Source: Cloacibacterium caeni (lineage in GTDB: Bacteria > Bacteroidota > Bacteroidia > Flavobacteriales > Weeksellaceae). Taken from it: 64,000 bases of DNA. Below, one piece after another: positions 9,111 to 17,500 of the stretch. Location: NCBI RefSeq assembly GCF_907163105.1, contig NZ_OU015321.1, forward strand, positions 558,001 through 622,000, read 5' to 3'. How positions within the stretch are numbered: position 1 is the stretch's first letter; every line of letters begins with the position of its first letter. The notes beneath the pieces were generated by a model. The model did not search any database, was not told the DNA's origin, and saw nothing but the letters and a program-made list of their open reading frames with translations. The position numbers and the translations under genes were made by a program.

Positions 9111-9118
9111 TATTTTTG
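9111..9118 (+). promoter_or_regulatory. -7 box TATTTTTG for mtgA
   Basis: Lies just after the preceding stop codon and predicts a start of transcription near 9122, so the mtgA start must be the ATG at 9152 and not an upstream codon. Confidence 0.65.
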
Positions 9119-9151
9119 CAACTTAAATCAACTATTATAGATTACATTTTT

Positions 9152-9796
9152 ATGTGGAAATTTATTAAGAAACTATTTTATACCATTGCCATCATCAGCA
9201 TTTTTTCTATTATTTGGGGAAGATTCTTTAATCCTATTATTACCATTACGCAAATAGAAGGTCTGGTGAAATATCAAAAACTAGATAGAGATTACATCAG
9301 TTTTGATGAAATGGGAAGAAACGTAAAAAAAGCAGTCATTGCTAGCGAAGACCAGAATTTTTACAGACATAATGGTTTTGATTTTCAAGCCATACAAAAA
9401 GCATTTGCCGATAATCAAAAAGGAAAAAAATTAAAAGGAGGAAGTACCATTTCTCAACAAACCGCTAAAAATGTCTTCCTTTGGAACGGTAGAAGTTACG
9501 TAAGAAAAGGTCTGGAAGCTATTTTTACCTTTATCATAGAAAAAGTTTGGAGCAAAGATATTATTTTAGAACGTTACTTGAATTCCATAGAAATGGGACA
9601 AGGTGTTTTCGGAGTAGAAGCAGCAAGTCACTACTATTTTGGAAAATCTTCAGCAGATTTAACCAAGTCAGAAGCAGCTTGGATTGCAGTTTGTCTTCCA
9701 AATCCTAAAAAATATGACCCGAAAAATCCGAGTTCTTATCTTTCTAGAAAACATTCTTGGGTGATGAGACAAATGAATTACGTAAATTTGGAGTAA
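9152..9796 (+). CDS. mtgA: Monofunctional biosynthetic peptidoglycan transglycosylase
   Basis: 214-residue family 51 glycosyltransferase that polymerises lipid II into glycan strands at the inner membrane. One N-terminal membrane helix (residues 8-24) is followed by the conserved GT51 motifs: VIASEDQNFYRHNGFDF with the catalytic Glu, GGSTISQQTAKNVFL, and ERYLNSIEMGQGVFGVEAASHYYFGKS with the second Glu. There is no transpeptidase domain, as expected for MtgA. The ATG at 9152 is preferred because of the upstream -7 box. Confidence 0.95.
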   Translation: MWKFIKKLFYTIAIISIFSIIWGRFFNPIITITQIEGLVKYQKLDRDYISFDEMGRNVKKAVIASEDQNFYRHNGFDFQAIQKAFADNQKGKKLKGGSTISQQTAKNVFLWNGRSYVRKGLEAIFTFIIEKVWSKDIILERYLNSIEMGQGVFGVEAASHYYFGKSSADLTKSEAAWIAVCLPNPKKYDPKNPSSYLSRKHSWVMRQMNYVNLE

Positions 9797-9809
9797 ATAA
9801 AGACGATTA

Positions 9810-11837
9810 GTGAGGTTCCAATTCAATACATCGCAAAGTTTAGCAGAGATTCTTGATAAATATTTTTCTATCAAGAACGAAATGCGTGATTTAAAACCTC
9901 TTACAGAGCTTTTTCATTCTTTACAAAAAGAAAATTTCTCTGAGTTTTTAACTTTTCTTAAAGAACACGAAGAAATAAGACAAAACTTGGTGTATTACAT
10001 CAATACTGTTTTTATGGGAAGAGCTTTTAACCTTTCTCTTACCGAAGCCAATATTCTTTCAGAAGACGCTTTTTTTCCTGAATTAAGAAAAAGAATTTTG
10101 TCGAAATTTCTACCACCAGTAGAAGATGATAATACTATTTCTAACATTATTTCAAACGTTTTTTTCAGAGATAATGCTGATTTTAAATTCATCAAAAAAG
10201 TTTCTAGACAAGAATCTGATGAACTTTTCAGAATGTTGGAAATTGACCGCATGATTCTACAGCCAAAAGTAAAAAAAGAACTTCTTTTTTCGATGAATAT
10301 TTTGGCGTGGAGAGCTATTGGAAACGCCTTAGATGTAGATGTGCTGAAAATGGCTCCAGAATATAAAAATTTCGACAATCCATTTTTGGCATTACAAGAT
10401 GAATTAGATATTCTCATCAGCGATTTCAAAAAGAATCAAGCCATCGTTCTTACTTCTAAAGACAGTCATTATAAGCAAATTAAAATTTATCTTCAACAAT
10501 GTTTTGCTTTCATCAGCAAAGCTTTCAAAAATGCTTCTAAATACGGAATTTCTGGTAAAACCAATCAGTCTTTACTAAAAATTCGTCAACAATTACAACG
10601 TATTTCAGAAATTTTAGAACTTCTAGTCATTGATGATGAAAAAGATGTGATAAGAAAGTCTAAAAATTTGGTTATCAATATTTTAGATTATAAATCTCAC
10701 CGAAATAACATCCGAGATTTATTCAATGATAGCACCACATTGCTTTCGCATCTCATTACTACACATACCGCAGAAACAGGAACCAATTACATTACGACTT
10801 CGCCAAAAGAATATCTTAAAATGTTCAAAAAAGCAAGTGGAGGCGGAATTATCGTAGGTGCGCTTTGTGTTATAAAAATGCTATATGCTTATGTTCCAGG
10901 CAGTGAATTTTACCATGCGTTTTTATACTCTTTTAATTATGCGATGGGTTTCATTATGATTTATTTAATGAATTTCACGCTGGCTACAAAACAACCAGCC
11001 ATGACAGCTGCAACGATGGCAAAAGTGCTTTCTGAAGGAAAAAATAATTCTAAAAATTATCTAGATTTTGCCCATTTGGTTTCCAAATTATTCAGGAGTC
11101 AGTTCATTGCGTTTGTAGGAAATGTATTGCTGAGTTTCCCGATTGCGTTGGCCATTATTTATGGTTTAGAAATTCTTTTCGGACAGAATTTTGCCATTGA
11201 AAAATCTTCCACTCTGCTCAAAGATTTAGATCCATTTCATTCTAAAGCCTTATTCCATGCAGCTTTAGCGGGAGTTTATCTTTTCATTTCGGGGATTATT
11301 GCAGGAAATGTAGGAAACACCTCTGTTTTCTATAAAATTCCAGAACGAATTGCCAAAAATCCTTATATCCATTACCTTTTCGGAAGAAATTTTGCCGAAA
11401 ATCTTTCACAATATTATTCTAAAAATTGGGCGGGAATTATGTCTAACCTTTGGTTAGGGATTTTCTTAGGTTCTACAGCCACCATCGGTAAGTTTTTTGG
11501 ACTGGATTTAGATATTCGTCATATTACTTTCGCGGCCGGAAATTTTGCATTAGGATTATACGGAAAAGAATTTTCCATCGATACCCAAACGTTTATTATT
11601 GCTTTTGTAACGGTATTTGTAATTGGGTTCTTAAACTTTATTGTAAGTTTTGGATTGTCAATGTTTCTGGCATTCCGTTCTAGAAAAGTGAACTTTGGTG
11701 AGGTGAGAAATCTTAACCGAAGCATCATTAAATATTTCTTCAAAAATCCGCTGATTTTCTTTTTCCCAATTCGTTCTGTGTTAGACGAAAGAGCCAAAAA
11801 ATTAATTTCAGACACTACAAAACATACACATCCATAA
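9810..11837 (+). CDS. PF10136-type membrane protein (annotated in databases as site-specific recombinase)
   Basis: 675 residues starting with GTG, 13 bp after mtgA. The first 330 residues are soluble and helical. The second half holds roughly six to seven membrane helices, including GGGIIVGALCVIKMLYAYV, YAMGFIMIYLMNFTLATKQPAMTAATMA, FVGNVLLSFPIALAIIYGLEILFG and IIAFVTVFVIGFLNFIVSFGLSMFLAF. I recognise the family as PF10136 (gonococcal Gcr-like). No serine or tyrosine recombinase catalytic motif is visible and a polytopic membrane protein is an odd recombinase, so the family name should not be taken as function. Its 3' end overlaps the convergent DUF721 gene by 23 bp. Confidence 0.75.
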   Translation: MRFQFNTSQSLAEILDKYFSIKNEMRDLKPLTELFHSLQKENFSEFLTFLKEHEEIRQNLVYYINTVFMGRAFNLSLTEANILSEDAFFPELRKRILSKFLPPVEDDNTISNIISNVFFRDNADFKFIKKVSRQESDELFRMLEIDRMILQPKVKKELLFSMNILAWRAIGNALDVDVLKMAPEYKNFDNPFLALQDELDILISDFKKNQAIVLTSKDSHYKQIKIYLQQCFAFISKAFKNASKYGISGKTNQSLLKIRQQLQRISEILELLVIDDEKDVIRKSKNLVINILDYKSHRNNIRDLFNDSTTLLSHLITTHTAETGTNYITTSPKEYLKMFKKASGGGIIVGALCVIKMLYAYVPGSEFYHAFLYSFNYAMGFIMIYLMNFTLATKQPAMTAATMAKVLSEGKNNSKNYLDFAHLVSKLFRSQFIAFVGNVLLSFPIALAIIYGLEILFGQNFAIEKSSTLLKDLDPFHSKALFHAALAGVYLFISGIIAGNVGNTSVFYKIPERIAKNPYIHYLFGRNFAENLSQYYSKNWAGIMSNLWLGIFLGSTATIGKFFGLDLDIRHITFAAGNFALGLYGKEFSIDTQTFIIAFVTVFVIGFLNFIVSFGLSMFLAFRSRKVNFGEVRNLNRSIIKYFFKNPLIFFFPIRSVLDERAKKLISDTTKHTHP

Positions 11838-12105
11838 ATTGGTCGGCGCCAAATTCTTCTTGAAATTTCTTGAGGAAAAATGATTTTTTCATTCTAAAAT
11901 CATTTCTGAAAAGTGGAGATTTTATTCTGATTTCTAGAATTTTTTCATTCAGATTTACGCTTTCTATTTCTTTGAAAAAGGCTTCGTCTAAATAGTTTTT
12001 TAGAAAATCCTTGACTTGTAAAGCCAATAATTTATCCTCAAAACCATACAACTTGGCAAAACTTTTCACCAATTCAGAACTTTGATATTCTCTTTTCTTT
12101 TTCAT
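11815..12105 (-). CDS. DUF721 (DciA-like) protein
   Basis: 96-residue basic cytoplasmic protein of the DUF721 family, which includes DciA, the replicative helicase loader/partner in bacteria lacking DnaC. Only the short core is present: N-terminal helices with the W/F-rich region replaced by SSELVKSFAKLYGFEDKLLALQVKDFLKNYL, and beta strands KILEIRIKSPLFRNDF. DUF721 genes commonly sit beside recF in flavobacteria. Here a 470-bp insert with an S23-family gene separates the two. A heptad array (12111-12133) ends 5 bp from the start codon, where a ribosome binding site would lie. Confidence 0.75.
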   Translation of the reverse strand: MKKKREYQSSELVKSFAKLYGFEDKLLALQVKDFLKNYLDEAFFKEIESVNLNEKILEIRIKSPLFRNDFRMKKSFFLKKFQEEFGADQFMDVYVL

Positions 12106-12110
12106 TTTTG

Positions 12111-12135
12111 AGTTACGAGTTACGAGTTACGAGAT
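12111..12135. repeat. Heptad array AGTTACG x3, left arm of inverted pair
   Basis: AGTTACG occurs three times in exact tandem (12111-12131), then AGAT. The 13-mer CGAGTTACGAGAT (12123-12135) recurs as its perfect reverse complement at 12583-12595. The two arms bracket the S23-family gene and nothing else. Confidence 0.85.
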
Positions 12136-12156
12136 TCTTGGTTTAAAGTTAGTGGT

Positions 12157-12537
12157 TCAATTCTCTTCTTTTCCTTTATTCCAATTGAGTTTTACCCACT
12201 TTAAATAATTATTTATTTTTCCACCAAGTAAGTCATATTCATCTCTTAGTATTTTAAATTCCGAATTAATTTCAGGATAAAGCAAAATAATTTTTTCTAG
12301 ATGATTAATGGTTTCGTCACAACTTGAATGTGTGAAAACTAAAAATCTTTCATATTCTTTTTTATAAATACTCCTCCCATAACCTTCTACAATATTGGTT
12401 ATTACAGAATCTGCGGAACGTCTTAATTGGCTTCCTAATTCATACAATTCATGTTTTGGAAGTAAAAATGAAGTTTTATGTGTTTTAATAAATAACTCAA
12501 AACTTATTTTATAAATGTCTAAATTTCTATAACTCAT
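12157..12537 (-). CDS. Four-helix-bundle protein (S23/IVS family)
   Basis: 126 residues. The family (23S rRNA intervening-sequence protein; the fold is shared with Avd of diversity-generating retroelements) forms pentameric four-helix bundles with a basic nucleic-acid-binding face. Visible family motifs: YRNLDIYKISFELFIKTHK in helix 1, ELGSQLRRSADSVITNIVEGYGR in helix 2, YERFLVFTHSSCDETINHL in helix 3 and a long helix 4. The gene stands alone, far from rRNA, between dciA-like and recF, and is flanked by inverted heptad arrays. Biochemical role of such free-standing members is not established. Confidence 0.88.
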   Translation of the reverse strand: MSYRNLDIYKISFELFIKTHKTSFLLPKHELYELGSQLRRSADSVITNIVEGYGRSIYKKEYERFLVFTHSSCDETINHLEKIILLYPEINSEFKILRDEYDLLGGKINNYLKWVKLNWNKGKEEN

Positions 12538-12582
12538 GGTAATTTAGTTTTTTATTATGTTGAAATTCAATACACATTTTAT

Positions 12583-12605
12583 ATCTCGTAACTCGAAACA
12601 CGAAT
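12583..12605. repeat. Inverted heptad array, right arm
   Basis: ATCTCGTAACTCG (12583-12595) is the exact reverse complement of the left arm. It continues AAACACG (12596-12602), a diverged heptad, and ends at the recF stop codon (12605-12607). Confidence 0.8.
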
Positions 12606-13684
12606 CAGATTTGAAAAATCTTACTTTCTTCATTAATCCTTTTCACCACAGATTCTGTACGTTCTCTGTGTGTATCTGTTATGAAAATCTGTCCGAAATT
12701 CTGTTGGTTCACCAATTCTATCAACTGAGAAACTCTATTGTCATCTAATTTGTCAAAAATATCATCCAAAAGAAGAATAGGATTTTTGTTCGTGATGTCT
12801 TTAATCCTTTTTATTTGAGCCAATTTCAGAGCAATGAGGAAAGATTTTTGTTGACCTTGACTTCCGAATTTTTTAATCAAATTTCCATTCATTTCGAAGC
12901 GTAAATCATCTTTATGAATTCCTCGTGAAGTATAAGTGAGAACTCTGTCTTTTTCGAGGTTTTCGCTTAAGATTTCTTCGAAATTTTGTTCATTCAAATT
13001 ACTTTCATAAATCACGGTAACTTTTTCGTTTCCTTTTGAAATAATCTCATAGAAATGTTGAATTGTAGGCAAAATAGACGCTACAAATCGCTGTCTTTTT
13101 TCAAAAATTTGAGTTCCAAATTTGGTTAAAGGTTCGTTGTATATTTCTAGAGAATCGAGGTCGAAAGTTCTGTTTTTAGCAAAGTATTTGAGCAATGCAT
13201 TTCTTTGTTGAAGCGTTTTTTGGTATTGAATCAGCGCAAAAAGATAATCAGAATCGGTCTGAGAAATCATGGCATCTAGAAACTTTCTTCTGCTTTCGCT
13301 GCCATCAGAAATGAGGTTCGCATCGTAAGGAGAAATCATCACGCTTGGTAAAAATCCAATGTGGTCGGCAATTCTTTCGTAGGTTTTATCATTTTTTTTA
13401 ATGATTTTTTTCCCTTCTTTGGGCAATTGCACTTTGATGATGTCATTTTTTTCTTCTCCTTGAATTTCTGCTTCTATCGCAAAAAAATCGCTTTCGTGTA
13501 AAATGTTTTGAGCATCAAGATTTCCCAGAAAACTTTTTGCCATCGAAAGATAATGAAGCGCATCCAGAATATTGGTTTTTCCAGCGCCGTTATTTCCCAC
13601 GAAGCAATTGATTTCTGGCGAAAAATCGAATGATTTTTCACTGTGATTTTTGAAATTGAATATTTTCAGATTTTTGATGATCAT
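12605..13684 (-). CDS. recF: DNA replication/repair protein RecF
   Basis: 359-residue SMC-like ATPase that binds gapped DNA and, in the RecFOR pathway, helps load RecA. Walker A GNNGAGKTN near residue 30, signature KFGSQGQQKS around residue 270 and Walker B PILLLDDIFDKLD near 300 are intact. N-terminus MIIKNLKIFNFKNH is typical. A TAATTTTG box ends only 4 bp before the ATG, predicting a leaderless mRNA. Upstream on the same strand is a UbiA-like gene; downstream lie the S23 insert and the DUF721 gene. Confidence 0.97.
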   Translation of the reverse strand: MIIKNLKIFNFKNHSEKSFDFSPEINCFVGNNGAGKTNILDALHYLSMAKSFLGNLDAQNILHESDFFAIEAEIQGEEKNDIIKVQLPKEGKKIIKKNDKTYERIADHIGFLPSVMISPYDANLISDGSESRRKFLDAMISQTDSDYLFALIQYQKTLQQRNALLKYFAKNRTFDLDSLEIYNEPLTKFGTQIFEKRQRFVASILPTIQHFYEIISKGNEKVTVIYESNLNEQNFEEILSENLEKDRVLTYTSRGIHKDDLRFEMNGNLIKKFGSQGQQKSFLIALKLAQIKRIKDITNKNPILLLDDIFDKLDDNRVSQLIELVNQQNFGQIFITDTHRERTESVVKRINEESKIFQI

Positions 13685-13688
13685 GTAG

Positions 13689-13696
13689 CAAAATTA
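13689..13696 (-). promoter_or_regulatory. -7 box TAATTTTG for recF
   Basis: Reverse complement of CAAAATTA. It overlaps the stop region of the upstream gene and leaves only 4 bp to the recF ATG, so the transcript would start at or beside the start codon. Confidence 0.6.
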
Positions 13697-14434
13697 CTTC
13701 AATAAAACGAGAATTAAAAACGGCATTACGCTTAAACTTTCCATTAAAAAAGAATAATACCAATCTTCACGTTTTTGATGAGAAAAATAAATTAAGATAG
13801 AGGCAAAGGTAAAGGTTAAGAACAGCGAAATTGCAAATTCAAATTTCAGAAAATATATTGTCAAAACTGAACTCAAACATAAAAAAATATAACTCAAATA
13901 TTTGGTGTTTTGAATGCCAATTTTCATAGGTAAAGTTGTGAAATCATCTCGTTTTAAATCTCTAATTTCGAATGGGAAAGTAATGGCAGAAGTATAGAAG
14001 AAAATAATAAAAAACCACGCCCAATTCATCTCTTTCAGAGGAAACCAAACCAAACTCAGCGCCCAAATAAATCCCACATAAAAAGTTTTGACCAAAGAAA
14101 ATTGTCGAAGATTAATGTTCAAAAAATCTGCGTTGTAAATAAAACCAAGAATTAAAACAATCAGCCATTTCAAGTAAAAATTCAGTTCAAAATATTTCAA
14201 AAGAATGGAACTGATAAGAACAAATCCTAAAATATTCCAAATTTTTGCAAATTTTCTTCTATGATAAACGGTAAAAAAATATCCATTCCAAAACGTAAGG
14301 AAAAGGACGAATGCTAAAGTATTTTGGTAAGATTCTTGCTCTTGCAAGATGAAAACGCCTAATAGCGTTGCGCACAGAGAAACATAAATCTGCGATTTTA
14401 GTAGAATATTTTTTAGTAAATTTATAACGTTCAT
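13694..14434 (-). CDS. UbiA-like integral membrane protein
   Basis: 246 residues with about eight membrane helices. The C-terminal half resembles UbiA prenyltransferases: FPFEIRDLKRDDFTTLPMKIGIQNTK matches the second Asp-rich motif and the TLP..G turn, and LVKTFYVGFIWAL is also UbiA-like. The first motif (NDxxDxxxD) is not there; the matching stretch reads WNGYFFTVYHRR. It may be inactive or have another substrate. The ATG at 14434 is chosen because a TATATTTG box sits at 14439-14446, inside any longer reading. Confidence 0.65.
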   Translation of the reverse strand: MNVINLLKNILLKSQIYVSLCATLLGVFILQEQESYQNTLAFVLFLTFWNGYFFTVYHRRKFAKIWNILGFVLISSILLKYFELNFYLKWLIVLILGFIYNADFLNINLRQFSLVKTFYVGFIWALSLVWFPLKEMNWAWFFIIFFYTSAITFPFEIRDLKRDDFTTLPMKIGIQNTKYLSYIFLCLSSVLTIYFLKFEFAISLFLTFTFASILIYFSHQKREDWYYSFLMESLSVMPFLILVLLK

Positions 14435-14438
14435 TAAG

Positions 14439-14446
14439 CAAATATA
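14439..14446 (-). promoter_or_regulatory. -7 box TATATTTG for the UbiA-like gene
   Basis: Reverse complement of CAAATATA. Only 4 bp separate it from the ATG at 14434, again predicting a leaderless transcript. Confidence 0.55.
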
Positions 14447-14455
14447 AAAACACTT

Positions 14456-14513
14456 TGTCATTCTGAATGAAGCAAAGCGAAATGAAGAATCTATTTTTTG
14501 ATTTTTCGTGACA
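14456..14513. repeat. Intergenic repeat starting TGTCATTCTGAATG
   Basis: The stretch TGTCATTCTGAATGAAGC (from 14456) running to GAAGAATCT (14492), with a terminal TGACA at 14509-14513, matches from memory a common Bacteroidota intergenic repeat (TGTCATTCTGA...GAAGAATC). It fills the gap between two divergent genes. Copy number cannot be judged from one window. Confidence 0.5.
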
Positions 14514-14547
14514 TTTTATTCTAATGCAATAAAAATCTTTTTTGATT

Positions 14548-17500
14548 ATGAAAAAACTAACCCAAATCTTCATTTTACTATTCCTCATTTGGAATATAAC
14601 TCCTATGAAAGCTCAAATATACTATGACCAACAATGGAAGAAAATTTCTGAAAACTATAAGAAAGGAACTTATAAATCTAATCTTCCGCTCATTTTAGAC
14701 ATTCAGAAACGTGCGATTTCAGAAGACAACGCGATTCAATTGATTAAATCTTTGAAAGCGGAATTAAGCGTGACAGACCTTACCGAAGATGATACTCAAA
14801 ATGACACCGCTTCTCAATTTTTTAAAAAATTAGAATCTTTTGACCAAAAATTAAAAGGCGAACAAAAATTAGTTTTTCAAGTATTGTTGGGAGACTTTTT
14901 TCAAGATTATTACGATGAAAATCAATGGGAAATTAACCAAAGAACGAATGTAAATACTGGCGAAAAGCAAGATTTTTCTCAAATCGAAACATGGAGCAAA
15001 TTAGATTTTAAAAATTATTTTGCCCAACATTTTTCTGAAATTTCTAAGCAAGATGCAGCGTTACAAAAAATTACGATTTCAAAATATGCAGAAATTTTTG
15101 ATGGAGTAGAAGATATTGCTTATTTCCCTAGCTTCTTTGATTATAAATCAATGCAATATATTGATTATCTTCAAAGTAATTATTATTTTACTAAAAATGA
15201 ACTGAAAGAAAATCAGCCTAAAATTTTAGGAATTTATGATGCGTTGATTGCTAAAAATTCAGGAAACGCACAATTGTACTTCAAACATCAAAAACTGAAT
15301 GACGATTGTGCTTTTACCAAATGTAAAAACAAACAAGAGCAATTAATTTCTCTTTATAATTCAGCAACAGAAGGCGATTATAAAGTTTTAATCGCTCAAG
15401 AAATCATTTCCAGTCTTCAAGGAGAACAAAAATTTGAAGAAGCACTTTCTTGGATTGAAAAAGTGAAAAAAGCCTATCCAAAATCTAAATTTTTAGAAAA
15501 CATCAAAAACCAGGAAAATCAAATCAAACAGCCTTTTGTTAATATAAAATTTGAAACGTCCACTTTGCCGAATCAACCGATTCATTTGGTTGCGGAATAT
15601 AAAAATACTTCACAGTTTTCGCTCAATATTTATGAAGTGAAATCTGATTATCAAGGCTTTTTGAAGTATATTTATAATTCTTGGAACAAAGATTATTTTT
15701 CTCAACTCAAGAAAACTTTGGTAAAAAAAGAAACTTTTCCTTTGAAAAATTTCAAAGATTACACTACTCATAAAACGTCGCTGGAAATTGCGCCACTTCC
15801 TTCGGGTATTTACGTGGGAGAATATTTGGTAGATGGCAATGTTCAAGATCATTTTTACTTTATTGCTACCAATTCTAGAATTATTTTTAAGAATAAATCA
15901 GACCAACAAATTTTCGAAAACGAATTGCAATTGGTGCTCAGAAATAATGGGAAAATTTTACCAAAAGAAAACTTAGAGTTTTATGAATATGTTGCTCAAC
16001 AAAATGTAGAAAAATCTGCGGGAGTTACAGATGCTAAAGCTGGTTTCAAAATTCCAGAAAATGATAAAAAACGCTATTATCGCTATGTTTTGGTGCGTCA
16101 ACCTTCTACCAATGATGTGAATCTTTTGCAAGTCTATGGCAATCAGTATGATACCTCTTTTAACACTAGAAATGAAGTAGAACATGCGCAAATTTTCTTA
16201 GACAGAGCAATTTACAGACCTGGACAAACCGTTTATTTTAAAGTGATTGGAACCGCTTTTAGCAGTGAAACCAATAAAGAAAAAGTAACACCAAAAGTGA
16301 AGTTGAATATCACTTTGAAAGATACAAATGGTGAAGAAATTTCTACGCAAACTTTAACGACCAATGAATTTGGTTCTGTGAACGGAAGTTTTACGCTTCC
16401 GCAAGGAAAACTGAACGGACAATTTACAATAGAAGTAGATAATGACGACGATAATGTGACGGATTACGTAATTGATGGCTATAAAAGTTTCCGAGTAGAG
16501 GAATATAAACGTCCGAAATTTGAAGTGAGTTTTGAACCGGTAAAACAAGAATATCAATATGGACAAACCATAGAATTGCAAGGAAAAGCGATGATGTTTT
16601 CGGGAGTTCCGCTCAATAATGCTACCGTAAATTATGAAATCAAAAAACAGAATATTCGTTGGAGATATTTCTGGTGGTATCCTCGTGGAAATGATAACGA
16701 AAACTCAATTCTTGGCGAAGTAAAAACCAATGAAAAAGGTGAATTTACCATAAAAATTGACCTCAAAAAAGATGAAACTTTAGAAGGAATTCAGATTGAT
16801 AATTATCAAATCAATGCTTCTGTAACCGATATTAACGGAGAAACACAATCTGACCAAACCAATCTAAAAGTGGCTTCGGTTTCGCATTATATTTCACTTT
16901 CAGAAGCGAACACTTCGACTCCGCTCAGTGTGACAGATTATTTTACAGACGAAAATATAAAATTTAAAGTTGAAACTAAAAATTACAATGACCAGATTTT
17001 AAAGAAAAGTTACACTGCAAAATTGTCAAAATTATCACCTCAAGAAAGAGTTTTCAGAACCAATTTTGAAAGTGAAATTCAGAATGCCTCTTTCTTTAGT
17101 AAAGAAGTTTTTGTGCAAAAATTCCCACATGATTATTTTGATAAATCGGAGAAAGAAAATAGAGTAGAAAAAGTAATTTTTGAAAAAACTCCAGATTCTA
17201 AAATTATTAGAATGACAAGTGTTAATTCTGAACTAATTAATCAGCAAGGAACTGCAACTGACTTTGAAATAGGAAAACTTCCGACTGGAAAATATAAACT
17301 AGAACTCTTTAACATCGAAGGAAAAGATACCATCAAAACGGAGAAAATTTTTGAAGTTTTTGATAAAGCTAAACTTTCTGAAAATCAAAAGCCTTTCTTA
17401 AAAGTAATTCCGGTAAAATCTGAATACAATAGAACTGAAAAGGCGAAATTCTACGTTTATTCAGCCATTCCAGATGTTTTGGTCAATGTATATGTTCAAA

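Noticed and set aside
9810-11837. Calling this gene a true site-specific recombinase
   Set aside because: The family name exists, but the protein is polytopic and shows no serine or tyrosine recombinase residues; it is kept as a PF10136 membrane protein.
12557-12748. Plus-strand open frame opposite the recF end
   Set aside because: It reads through the inverted heptad arm and antisense recF; no recognisable protein.
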